From: Rhodobacterales bacterium
GTDB lineage: Bacteria; Pseudomonadota; Alphaproteobacteria; Rhodobacterales; Rhodobacteraceae
Direction: 5' to 3'
Assembly: GCA_013298675.1 (NCBI GenBank)
Contig: JAAFIJ010000042.1
Location: forward strand, 1 to 13,205
Length of the DNA stretch: 13,205 nt
A program made the translations under genes and the position numbers. The notes under the pieces are model-generated. The model had not been told where the DNA came from. It did not search any database and saw only the letters and a program-made list of their open reading frames with translations. Below, in pieces: positions 1 through 6,652 of the stretch; position 1 is the first letter of the stretch; each line of letters opens with the position of its first letter.

Positions 1-183
1 GGTGCAACCCCGATTACCTTGGTTGAAAATGTCTCACGTCCCGATCAACGCGCGATCGCCACTTGCCTTTCCGCCCTGCCCGACGCAATTGCACAGGTGT
101 CCGGCCCCGCTGTGATTTTGTTCGGTCTCGCTCCAAGGCAGGCTGTCCCCGCTCTTCAATCCCTAAAGGAGGCCCGCGCATGA
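1..183 (+). CDS. cysG: Siroheme synthase, C-terminal end (partial)
   Basis: Only the last 60 codons are present; the gene begins before the window and ends with TGA at 181-183. The visible peptide contains ATPITLVENVSRPDQR and, later, GPAVILFGLA. These fit the final strands of the uroporphyrinogen-III C-methyltransferase (SUMT/CobA-like) domain, which in CysG is the C-terminal half. That domain uses S-adenosylmethionine to make precorrin-2, the precursor of siroheme. Siroheme is the prosthetic group of the sulfite reductase encoded 300 bases downstream, which supports the assignment. The stop overlaps the start of the next gene (ATGA at 180-183). A stand-alone SUMT (cobA type) cannot be excluded, because the N-terminal dehydrogenase/ferrochelatase half is outside the window. 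Confidence 0.8.
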   Translation, partial: GATPITLVENVSRPDQRAIATCLSALPDAIAQVSGPAVILFGLAPRQAVPALQSLKEARA

Positions 184-488
184 GCCGCAGCTTCACCCCC
201 AAAGTAGTCACGGCCAACGACCTGCGTCTTGGCGATGTTGTATACCTTAAGGCCGACGATCAATGGACGCGTCTGCATACAGAGGCCGAATTGATCGACG
301 ATGAGGCGCATGCGCAGATGCGCTTGCTGCACGGTGCCGCGCAAAAGCTGCTTGTGGTCGGAGCCTATCTGGCCGATGCCAAACTGGGGCCAAACGGCCC
401 GGAACCCACGCATTTTCGCGAAGAGTTCCGCACCCGTGGCCCTTCAAACTATGCCCATGGCAAACAAGCGGATCTGAGCAATGTATAA
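180..488 (+). CDS. DUF2849 family protein, sulfite-reductase operon partner
   Basis: This is a 102-residue soluble protein with no signal peptide or membrane segment. It begins MSRSFTPKVVTANDLRLGDVV and matches my recollection of the DUF2849 family, which in alphaproteobacteria usually sits between cysG and the nitrite/sulfite reductase gene. The start at 180 has a strong ribosome binding site (AAGGAGG, about 8 bases upstream) and overlaps the cysG stop by four bases. A longer reading from 63 would run inside cysG and is rejected. Its 3' end overlaps the sulfite reductase start by eight bases, suggesting translational coupling. The biochemical function is not known to me. Position suggests a role in siroheme insertion, electron transfer or assembly of the reductase, which is inference only. 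Confidence 0.85.
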   Translation: MSRSFTPKVVTANDLRLGDVVYLKADDQWTRLHTEAELIDDEAHAQMRLLHGAAQKLLVVGAYLADAKLGPNGPEPTHFREEFRTRGPSNYAHGKQADLSNV

Positions 489-2151
489 CTATTCCGACTT
501 TGACGAAGCCTTTGTTCGTGCCCGGGTGGCCCAGTTCACCCAACAGGTTGAGCGCCGCCTTGACGGCAGCCTGACCGAAGAAGAATTTCGCCCCCTGCGC
601 CTGATGAACGGGCTTTATCTGCAATTGCACGCCTATATGCTGCGCATTGCGATCCCTTATGGCACATTGAACCCCAACCAAATGCGCCAGTTGGCCCATA
701 TCGCCACGACGTGGGACAAAGGTTATGGCCACTTTACCACCCGTCAGAACATTCAGTTCAACTGGCCTTTGTTGACCGATGTTCCCGCCATTTTGGGCGC
801 TTTGGCCGATGTTGAAATGCACGCCATCCAGACCAGCGGCAACTGTGTGCGCAACGTGACGGCGGATCACTTTGCCGGTGCCGCAGCGGATGAGGTCGAG
901 GATCCCCGCCCTTACGCCGAATTGCTGCGCCAATGGTCCACTGATCACCCAGAGTTTCAGTTCCTGCCGCGCAAGTTCAAAATCGCCATCACCGGAAGCC
1001 CGAATGACCGGGCAGTTACCCGTGCGCATGACATCGGTTTGCGGATGCACCGCAATGACAAGGGCGAGCCGGGGTTTGAGGTGATGGTTGGTGGCGGTTT
1101 GGGCCGCACGCCGATGATTGGCCACACAGTTCGAGATTTCCTGCCCGTGGCCGATTTGCTGCCCTACACCGAGGCGGTTTTGTCGGTCTATAATACGCTT
1201 GGCCGTCGCGATAACAAATACAAGGCGCGGATCAAGATCACTGTACACGAAACCGGTGCAGCTGAAATGACCCGCCTTATCGAGGCGCGCTTTGCCGAGT
1301 TGCGCCCGCTGTTTGGCGGCAATGATCAGGTTCTGTTGGACTATATTCGCGCGGCCTTTGCCCCACCTTCGTTCCGCAACGCCCCGGTCGATGGTTATGA
1401 CGCGTTTTACAAAGCCGACCCATCCTTCCGTGCTTGGGCCGATACCAACCTTGCCACGCACCGCCACGACCAATACGCCATCGTCACCATTTCGGTGAAA
1501 GCACACGGCGAAACACCGGGCGACGCGACCGCAGATCAAATGCGTGTCATGGCTGATCTGGCTGAAAAGTTCGGGCATTCTGACCTGCGCATCAGCCATG
1601 AACAGAACGTCATCCTGCCGCATGTTCACAAATCCGATTTGCCGGCTGTTCACGCGGCTTTGGTTCAGGCCGGGTTAGGGACTGCAAATGTGGGCCTGAT
1701 TTCCGATATCATCGCCTGCCCCGGCATGGATTACTGCGCCCTTGCGACGGCACGTTCCATCCCAGTCGCCCAGAAAATCGCCCTGCGGTTTGAAGAGTTG
1801 CAGCTTGAACACGACGTCGGTCCCCTAAAGATCAAAATCTCGGGTTGCATCAATGCCTGCGGGCACCATCATGTGGGCCACATCGGCATTTTGGGGTTGG
1901 ACCGGGCTGGCGTGGAAAACTATCAAATCACGCTGGGTGGTGATGGCACCGAAACGGCCGTGATCGGCGATAAAACCGGACCGGGCTTTGCCTATGATGA
2001 AATTGTGCCGGCCATCGAACGGCTTGTGCGTGCCTATCTTGAATTGCGCAGTGAGGCATCCGAGACGTTTTTACAAACCTACCGTCGCTTGGGGCTAGAG
2101 CCGTTTAAAGCGGCGCTTTACGTGGCAGAAGGCGAGCAGGATGCTGCATGA
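481..2151 (+). CDS. cysI: Ferredoxin-type sulfite (nitrite/sulfite) reductase, siroheme/4Fe-4S
   Basis: This 556-residue protein has the duplicated architecture of the nitrite/sulfite reductase family: a ferredoxin-like half-domain near residues 40-110, a siroheme-binding domain, a second half-domain near 335-400, and a C-terminal catalytic domain. The four cysteines that bind the 4Fe-4S cluster and bridge to siroheme are visible: C413 and C419 in CPGMDYC, C456 and C460 in GCINACGHHH. The enzyme catalyses six-electron reduction of sulfite to sulfide (or nitrite to ammonia) in the cytoplasm. The neighbouring cysH and cysG genes favour sulfite. Its single-subunit form and the fpr gene in the same cluster suggest ferredoxin as donor rather than a CysJ flavoprotein, which is inference. 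The start overlaps the DUF2849 gene by eight bases. Database names for such proteins vary between nitrite and sulfite reductase. Confidence 0.93.
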   Translation: MYNYSDFDEAFVRARVAQFTQQVERRLDGSLTEEEFRPLRLMNGLYLQLHAYMLRIAIPYGTLNPNQMRQLAHIATTWDKGYGHFTTRQNIQFNWPLLTDVPAILGALADVEMHAIQTSGNCVRNVTADHFAGAAADEVEDPRPYAELLRQWSTDHPEFQFLPRKFKIAITGSPNDRAVTRAHDIGLRMHRNDKGEPGFEVMVGGGLGRTPMIGHTVRDFLPVADLLPYTEAVLSVYNTLGRRDNKYKARIKITVHETGAAEMTRLIEARFAELRPLFGGNDQVLLDYIRAAFAPPSFRNAPVDGYDAFYKADPSFRAWADTNLATHRHDQYAIVTISVKAHGETPGDATADQMRVMADLAEKFGHSDLRISHEQNVILPHVHKSDLPAVHAALVQAGLGTANVGLISDIIACPGMDYCALATARSIPVAQKIALRFEELQLEHDVGPLKIKISGCINACGHHHVGHIGILGLDRAGVENYQITLGGDGTETAVIGDKTGPGFAYDEIVPAIERLVRAYLELRSEASETFLQTYRRLGLEPFKAALYVAEGEQDAA

Positions 2152-2935
2152 TCTGACGCCTGCCCCCTTGACGCTGGACAAAGCAAGCAATCATGGAACG
2201 GTGGCAGAGCGCGTGACCACCCTGAATGCGCGCTATCGCCACCACGCGGCGACGGCCGTTCTGGAACATGCGCTTCGCGATGTAGCCCTTGGCCGTGTGG
2301 CGCTGGTGTCATCTTTCGGTGCGGAATCCGTAGTGTTGTTGCATCTTGTGTCGGTAATCGCCCCTGAAACCCCAGTGCTTTTTGTCGACACGCGGATGCT
2401 GTTCACTGAGACCTTGGACTATCAGCGCGAACTGGCCGAAAAGCTGCATTTGTGTGATGTGCGCACCATTCGTGCTTCGCAGCCAAGGGTGGCTTTTGAA
2501 GACCCTGACGGCACCTTGCATCAGTTCAACACCGATGCATGCTGCGGCGTGCGCAAAGTAGAGCCGCTGGAACGCGCCCTCGCTGGCTTTGACGGCTGGA
2601 TCACCGGCCGCAAACGTTTTCAGGCGTCGACCCGCCAATCAGTGGAGTTTTTTGAAGCCGAGGGCGAGACCCGCATCAAAGTGAACCCGCTGGCCCATTG
2701 GGGCCGTGAGGATCTGGAAGACTACATCGTCAACAACCGCCTTCCACGCCATCCCTTGGTGGCAAAAGGCTATCCGTCGATCGGTTGCGCACCGTGCACC
2801 TCTCCTGTCAAAGAGGGTGAAGATCCGCGTGCAGGTCGTTGGCGTGGATCACAAAAGGTCGAATGCGGCATTCATTTCATTGATGGAAAAGCGGTGCGCG
2901 TTCCAAACACTGAACAAAAGGATACAGCAGCATGA
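2141..2935 (+). CDS. cysH: Iron-sulfur APS/PAPS reductase
   Basis: This 264-residue cytoplasmic enzyme reduces adenylyl sulfate (or its 3'-phospho form) to sulfite with thioredoxin. The nucleotide-binding loop SSFGAES lies near residues 57-63. A cysteine pair C134-C135 and a CAPC motif (C216, C219) are the 4Fe-4S ligands that mark the bacterial APS-reductase type. The catalytic cysteine is C242 in ECGIH. Enterobacterial PAPS reductases lack the cluster motif, so APS (EC 1.8.4.10) is the more likely substrate, although some clustered enzymes accept both. The ATG at 2141 overlaps the sulfite reductase stop by 11 bases. The conserved region begins near residue 22, so a slightly later start cannot be ruled out. 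It supplies sulfite to the preceding gene product. Confidence 0.95.
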   Translation: MLHDLTPAPLTLDKASNHGTVAERVTTLNARYRHHAATAVLEHALRDVALGRVALVSSFGAESVVLLHLVSVIAPETPVLFVDTRMLFTETLDYQRELAEKLHLCDVRTIRASQPRVAFEDPDGTLHQFNTDACCGVRKVEPLERALAGFDGWITGRKRFQASTRQSVEFFEAEGETRIKVNPLAHWGREDLEDYIVNNRLPRHPLVAKGYPSIGCAPCTSPVKEGEDPRAGRWRGSQKVECGIHFIDGKAVRVPNTEQKDTAA

Positions 2936-3336
2936 CAGTACTTGTAACGGACGCTGGATTTTCTGCTGTACCAGTCGTGGCGTCGGTCACGCTGGCGGAT
3001 ATTGCCCAGCACCAAGGGGTCTTGGATTTGACCCACACCGATGATCCGCTGTTGGCCAAAGATTACGTGTCGCAACTGACCTTGATCCGCATTTCATTTC
3101 CCGCGTTTAGTGACGGCCGCGCTTTTACCATCGCGCGGCGCTTGCGAATGTTTGGCTATGTAGGTGAGTTGCGCGCAACCGGTCCCGTCATTGCCGATCA
3201 ATACGCCATGGCCCGCCGCGTTGGGTTCGACAGCGTTGAGATCCCCGATGACTTGGCGCAGCGCCAACCGCAAGCACAGTGGATTTCCCGCGCAGATTGG
3301 CGCGAACATGACTATCAGGCGCAACTGCGCGCCTAA
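2932..3336 (+). CDS. DUF934 family protein of sulfate assimilation
   Basis: This 134-residue soluble protein belongs to the DUF934 family as I recognise it. The diagnostic region is the central stretch RLRMFGYVGELRATGPV followed by DQYAMARRVGFDSVE. The family is found almost entirely beside cysI and cysH in proteobacteria and is sometimes labelled an oxidoreductase, but I know of no established activity. The start overlaps the cysH stop as ATGA (2932-2935), a typical coupled junction. No cysteine motif, signal peptide or membrane segment is visible. A supporting role for sulfite reductase or APS reductase is inferred from position. Confidence 0.88.
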   Translation: MTVLVTDAGFSAVPVVASVTLADIAQHQGVLDLTHTDDPLLAKDYVSQLTLIRISFPAFSDGRAFTIARRLRMFGYVGELRATGPVIADQYAMARRVGFDSVEIPDDLAQRQPQAQWISRADWREHDYQAQLRA

Positions 3337-3339
3337 ATC

Positions 3340-3358
3340 AGGGGTTTATCTGGCCCCT
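3340..3358 (+). terminator. Short hairpin between the DUF934 gene and fpr
   Basis: AGGGG (3340-3344) can pair with CCCCT (3354-3358) across a nine-base loop, starting four bases after the DUF934 stop. No run of T follows, so this is at best a weak terminator, a transcript-stability element or an attenuator that lowers fpr expression relative to the cys genes. The 51-base gap is the only real break in the cluster. Confidence 0.25.
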
Positions 3359-3387
3359 AGCCTGACATATTGCGAAAGACGAATGAA

Positions 3388-4212
3388 ATGAGCGAAGCCG
3401 ATCCTATGACCCTAACACCCCCCGCCAAACCGCATTTGCCCGACGCACAGATCGTTACCTCGGTTAAACACTGGACGGACCGCTTGTTTTCCTTTCGGGT
3501 GACGCGTCCGAAATCACTTCGGTTTCGGTCAGGTGAATTTGTGATGATTGGCTTGATGGGCGACACCGGAAAGCCGCTGTTGCGCGCCTATTCCATCGCC
3601 TCACCCGCTTGGGATGATGAACTAGAGTTCTACTCGATCAAAGTGCCCGAAGGGCCGTTGACCTCTCGTTTGCAGCATATTCAGGTGGGTGATGAAATCA
3701 TCCTGCGGCCAAAGCCCGTAGGCACGCTGGTGCATGATGCGTTGATGCCGGGCAAGCGGTTGTGGCTGTTGTCCACGGGCACGGGATTTGCGCCTTTTGC
3801 CAGCCTGCTGCGCGAACCTGAGACTTATGAAAAATATGAACAGGTGATCATGATGCACACCTGCCGCGAGGTCGCAGAACTGGCTTACGGTCGTGCACTG
3901 GTCGAAGGCCTGAAGGACGATCCGCTGATCGGAGAGTTGGTTGGCGATAAGCTGTCCTACTATCCCACCACAACACGCGAACCATTTCACCATATGGGCC
4001 GCGTCACCGACAACTTGGCGACGGGCAAGGTATTTGCCGATCTGGGTTTGCCTGTTATGGGGCCGGAAAATGATCGCGCGATGGTCTGCGGCAGCCTTGC
4101 CTTTAACATCGATGTGAAGGCCATCCTCGAAGGCTTTGGCCTGCGCGAAGGGGCCAATTCGGACCCGAAAGAGTTTGTCGTCGAAAAAGCGTTTGTCGGT
4201 GACGGCATCTAA
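3388..4212 (+). CDS. fpr: Ferredoxin/flavodoxin-NADP+ reductase
   Basis: This 274-residue flavoprotein moves electrons between NADPH and ferredoxin or flavodoxin. The FAD-binding motif RAYS is at residues 66-69. The NADP-binding segment STGTGFAPF lies near 129-137, and the VCGS motif is at 233-236. The C-terminal tail VVEKAFVGDGI is the extension typical of Rhodobacter-type (bacterial subclass I) Fpr, which stacks on the flavin. The usual length is about 270 residues. I chose the ATG at 3388; TTG at 3370 and ATG at 3406 are alternatives, and the ribosome binding site is weak for all. It follows the sulfur genes by 51 bases. It may feed electrons to the ferredoxin-dependent sulfite reductase, though Fpr in related species is also tied to oxidative stress. 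A separate promoter is possible. Confidence 0.95.
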   Translation: MSEADPMTLTPPAKPHLPDAQIVTSVKHWTDRLFSFRVTRPKSLRFRSGEFVMIGLMGDTGKPLLRAYSIASPAWDDELEFYSIKVPEGPLTSRLQHIQVGDEIILRPKPVGTLVHDALMPGKRLWLLSTGTGFAPFASLLREPETYEKYEQVIMMHTCREVAELAYGRALVEGLKDDPLIGELVGDKLSYYPTTTREPFHHMGRVTDNLATGKVFADLGLPVMGPENDRAMVCGSLAFNIDVKAILEGFGLREGANSDPKEFVVEKAFVGDGI

Positions 4213-4221
4213 TCAAAAGCG

Positions 4222-4238
4222 CTAGGTGTTCGACCTAG
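4222..4238. repeat. Small perfect inverted repeat after fpr
   Basis: CTAGGT (4222-4227) and ACCTAG (4233-4238) form a six-base-pair stem with a five-base loop, ten bases after the fpr stop. It precedes the strong terminator and may simply stabilise the 3' end of the transcript. Confidence 0.4.
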
Positions 4239-4252
4239 AATAGCAAAATAGA

Positions 4253-4287
4253 AAAAGGCCGCAGAACCCAAGGGACTGCGGCCTTTT
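4253..4287. terminator. Two-way intrinsic terminator between fpr and the Ala-rich gene
   Basis: AAAAGGCCGCAG (4253-4264) pairs perfectly over 12 bases with CTGCGGCCTTTT (4276-4287), with an 11-base loop. On the plus strand the stem ends in TTTTCTT; on the minus strand it ends in TTTTTC. It lies between the stop of fpr (4212) and the stop of the converging minus-strand gene (4308), so it can end transcripts from both sides. Confidence 0.9.
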
Positions 4288-4307
4288 CTTAGCGTCAGTC
4301 GGGCAGA

Positions 4308-4727
4308 TTACATGCCCAGAGCGGTTTTCACAGCAGCAACCGCGCCTGGAACCAGGGCAGCGTTGGTTGCAGCAGCGTCAACGCCAGCTTTCAAGGTTGC
4401 TTTGGTTGCATCATCCAAAGCGGACGCGTCGATCAAAGCGCCAATTTTGGCAGCGTCAAACATTGCCGGGTCAAGTGCAGCAGCAGCGTCGGTTGCAGCA
4501 GCAGCGGCAGCTTCAGCTTCGGCAGCAGCGGCGGCAGCGGCAGCGGCGGCTTCTTCTTCAGCCTTCTTCGCCGCAGCAGCAGCTTCTTCAGCAGCGGCAG
4601 CAGCCACAGCTTCGGCTTCAGCAGCGGCAGTTGCTGCCGCTTCTTGTGCAGGCTTTACGCTGAACTGGTAATAACCAAGGCCAGCAGCCACGACCAACGC
4701 CAGGCCAATTAGGATGTTCTTGTTCAT
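4308..4727 (-). CDS. Small Ala-rich membrane-anchored protein, function unknown
   Basis: This is a 139-residue protein. Residues 1-3 (MNK) are followed by a hydrophobic segment at about 4-21, which reads as an uncleaved signal anchor. Residues about 28-85 are almost only Ala and Glu with two Lys, which predicts a long helix or coiled coil. A more complex C-terminal segment (about 88-139) contains FDAAKIGALIDAS and ends VKTALGM; this is the part most likely to be conserved. The start is supported by GGAGAG, complementary to 4734-4739, seven bases upstream. From memory, similar short Ala-rich proteins with this C-terminal pattern occur in other Rhodobacteraceae as hypothetical proteins. I do not recognise a function. 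The N-terminal anchor would place the helix in the periplasm or hold it at the inner membrane. Confidence 0.8.
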   Translation of the reverse strand: MNKNILIGLALVVAAGLGYYQFSVKPAQEAAATAAAEAEAVAAAAAEEAAAAAKKAEEEAAAAAAAAAAEAEAAAAAATDAAAALDPAMFDAAKIGALIDASALDDATKATLKAGVDAAATNAALVPGAVAAVKTALGM

Positions 4728-4909
4728 GTCACTCTCTCCAATGACCGGAAAACGATCTTGTGCGTGGGCGTATGACAGAGATATGCCAAATTGAAAAGAC
4801 CTTTGCCGCAGTGCAGCAGCAGGTAAGTTATCTTAAAGGGCTGTTTTGGCGCATTTCCGGTTGAAGAGCGCGCGTATGAAGCCTATCTTGCGCCCCAACT
4901 GAAATCGCT

Positions 4910-4916
4910 AGAAGGA
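4910..4916 (+). promoter_or_regulatory. Ribosome binding site of infC
   Basis: AGAAGGA lies eight bases before the ATA at 4925 and is the only good Shine-Dalgarno match near the start of the conserved IF-3 reading frame. It decides the non-canonical start, because no ATG, GTG, TTG or CTG occurs in frame between the upstream stop (4877-4879) and residue 46. Confidence 0.8.
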
Positions 4917-4924
4917 CCTACACC

Positions 4925-5464
4925 ATAGCTCGTCGCCCGCACAATGCCCCGCCGCAACGCGAAACCGGCCCCCGCATCAATGATCGCATCCGGAACCCTG
5001 AAATTCGCCTCATTGGCGCAGATGGGGAAAATGTTGGCGTCGTAACGCCTGCGCGCGCAATGCAGATGGCCGAGGAAGCTGGGCTCGATCTGGTCGAGAT
5101 TTCGCCGAATGCCGAACCTCCCGTGTGTAAGATCATGGATTTCGGCAAATACAAATATGAAACGCAAAAGCGTGAAGCCGAAGCGCGCAAAAAGCAAAAG
5201 ATCATCGAGATCAAGGAAATCAAGTTCCGTCCCGGCACTGATACCAATGATTACGATGTCAAAATGCGCTCTGTGCACAAATTTCTTGGCGAAGGCGATA
5301 AAGTAAAAGTGACCTTGCGGTTCCGGGGTCGTGAAATGGCCCACCAGGACCTTGGTCTTGAACTGTTGAACCGCGTGGCCGCTGATGTGGCCGACGCTGG
5401 CAAGATTGAATCCATGCCGCGCCTTGAAGGCCGCCAGATGGTGATGATGATCGGCCCAAAATAA
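4925..5464 (+). CDS. infC: Translation initiation factor IF-3 with ATA start
   Basis: Read from ATA at 4925, the protein has 179 residues, the usual IF-3 length. The N-terminal domain shows the family signature [11 protein letters not shown] (about 13-23), then [14 protein letters not shown] and [12 protein letters not shown] charged helical linker follows, and the C-terminal domain ends with [14 protein letters not shown]-3 binds the 30S subunit, prevents premature subunit joining and rejects poor start codons. The first in-frame ATG is at 5060 (residue 46) and would delete most of the N-terminal domain, including the signature. E. coli infC starts at AUU, which lets IF-3 repress its own translation; the ATA start here suggests the same control. 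The gene is monocistronic, with a terminator 24 bases after its stop; rpmI and rplT do not follow. Confidence 0.95.
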   Translation: MARRPHNAPPQRETGPRINDRIRNPEIRLIGADGENVGVVTPARAMQMAEEAGLDLVEISPNAEPPVCKIMDFGKYKYETQKREAEARKKQKIIEIKEIKFRPGTDTNDYDVKMRSVHKFLGEGDKVKVTLRFRGREMAHQDLGLELLNRVAADVADAGKIESMPRLEGRQMVMMIGPK

Positions 5465-5488
5465 CGGGTGCTTGATCTTGATCGGAAT

Positions 5489-5511
5489 AAAGGGGGGCAC
5501 TGCCCCCCTTT
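5489..5511. terminator. Intrinsic terminator between infC and the XdhC-family gene
   Basis: AAAGGGGGGC (5489-5498) and GCCCCCCTTT (5502-5511) form a ten-base-pair stem with a three-base loop, followed by TGTTT. The next gene converges from the other side (stop at 5542), and the opposite strand of this hairpin ends in TTTATT, so it probably serves both genes. Confidence 0.88.
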
Positions 5512-5541
5512 TGTTTGACCGTGTCTCTGGTTTGATAAAAT

Positions 5542-6531
5542 CTAAGGCGCCGCGCGCAAAACCTGAATCATTTGCGCCAAAATGGAAATCGCGATTTCTG
5601 CGGGTGACTTTGCCCCAATCGCGGCCCCAACCGGGGCATGGATGCGGGCGATTTGCGCATCACTGACCCCTGATGCCACCAACCGTTCCACCCGTTTTGC
5701 ATTGGTCTTTTTCGATCCCAAAGCACCGATATAGAATGCCTGCGATTGCAACGCGATGTGCAGCGCTGGATCGTCCAGCTTCGGGTCATGCGACAACAAG
5801 ACAACTGCGGTGCGCGCATCGGGTTTCAGCGCGCTCAATGCCGCGTCCGGCCAATCGGTCACGATGACATGCCCGGCAAACCGTTCTGTTGTGGCAAAGG
5901 TTTCACGCGGGTCGACGATCACCGGATCGAAATTCACCATCCGCGCCATTGCGGCAAGGGGTTGCGCGATATGCACCGCCCCCACGATCACCAGTCTAAG
6001 GGCCGGGTTATGGGGCATGATAAAGCAGTTGCTATCATCCACAACCGCGCGGTCGTTGCGCAAAACGGCATCAATGGCCGGGTCCTCGCCATGCGCCCAA
6101 AGCTGGCTTGCAAAGGTCTGCAAGTTGACAGAGCTGGCCATCGGCCGCTTGTCCGCTTGCGCACGCACCAAAGCATCCAAATGCGTTTCATTCTGCCCAA
6201 AAGCTACGGGTTCCACAAGAATGCGGATGTTGCCACCGCAGGCAAGCCCCGCGGCAAACGCCGTTTCATCCGACACGCCATAGCTGCAAATCCGCGGCGT
6301 TTGGGCGGCAAAAGCCTCAAGCGCTTCGCCAATCACGGCGGCCTCCACGCACCCGGCTGAAACGGATCCAATGATATGCCCCTGCCCAGAGACGGCCAAC
6401 TGGCTGCCCGCTTGGCGCGGCGATGACCCCCAAGTCTCTATGACGGTGGCCAACACGGCCCCACGCCCGGACCGATGCCATTCTAAGGCCGTAGCGATGA
6501 TTGCGTCAGTCGCGGTGGCTTGATAATCCAT
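5542..6531 (-). CDS. XdhC/CoxI-family protein (molybdenum-enzyme maturation)
   Basis: This 329-residue protein has the two-part structure of the XdhC/CoxI family. The N-terminal domain includes ETWGSSPRQAG (32-42), GSVSAGCVE (55-63, with C61) and ACGGNIRILVEP (97-108, with C98). The C-terminal Rossmann-like domain has VGAVHIAQPLA (183-193) and GALGSKK (269-275). XdhC proteins bind molybdenum cofactor and help sulfurate and insert it into xanthine dehydrogenase-type enzymes; CoxI is the counterpart for carbon monoxide dehydrogenase. No molybdenum hydroxylase lies in this window, so the client is unknown. I chose ATG at 6531 because GAGG lies six bases upstream. A TTG at 6555 would add eight residues. 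The 3' end faces the infC terminator. Confidence 0.9.
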   Translation of the reverse strand: MDYQATATDAIIATALEWHRSGRGAVLATVIETWGSSPRQAGSQLAVSGQGHIIGSVSAGCVEAAVIGEALEAFAAQTPRICSYGVSDETAFAAGLACGGNIRILVEPVAFGQNETHLDALVRAQADKRPMASSVNLQTFASQLWAHGEDPAIDAVLRNDRAVVDDSNCFIMPHNPALRLVIVGAVHIAQPLAAMARMVNFDPVIVDPRETFATTERFAGHVIVTDWPDAALSALKPDARTAVVLLSHDPKLDDPALHIALQSQAFYIGALGSKKTNAKRVERLVASGVSDAQIARIHAPVGAAIGAKSPAEIAISILAQMIQVLRAAP

Positions 6532-6600
6532 TCGGGCCCTCAATGTTTGCGACAAACTGGTGCCGCGAAGTGGTCAAACGAACAAGGACAAAACGCAAAT

Positions 6601-6631
6601 GTCCGACCCCTTTTTGACAAAGGGATCGGAC
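6601..6631 (-). terminator. Probable terminator of the OmpA-family gene
   Basis: GTCCGA (6601-6606) pairs with TCGGAC (6626-6631) and CCCTTT (6608-6613) pairs with AAAGGG (6619-6624). There is one mismatch between the two helices and a five-base loop. It begins 22 bases past the stop of the minus-strand OmpA-family gene. The following minus-strand sequence contains TTTGCGTTTTG, a broken T tract, so termination is likely but not certain. Confidence 0.6.
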
Positions 6632-6652
6632 GGTTTATGGCATGTGCCGGCC

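Noticed and set aside
247..1653. A 468-codon minus-strand open frame opposite the sulfite reductase gene
   Set aside because: The plus-strand frame carries all cluster cysteines and family motifs. The antisense frame shows no recognisable domain and is typical of GC-rich codon shadow.
4312..4671. Plus-strand Ala/Ser-rich and Gln/Arg-rich open frames opposite the Ala-rich gene
   Set aside because: They arise from the GCN-rich low-complexity DNA. Only the minus strand has a ribosome binding site, a membrane anchor and a non-repetitive C-terminal segment.
4848..4894. Long-range hairpin GGCGCA/TGCGCC in the infC leader
   Set aside because: Only six pairs across a 35-base loop; likely by chance in GC-rich DNA.
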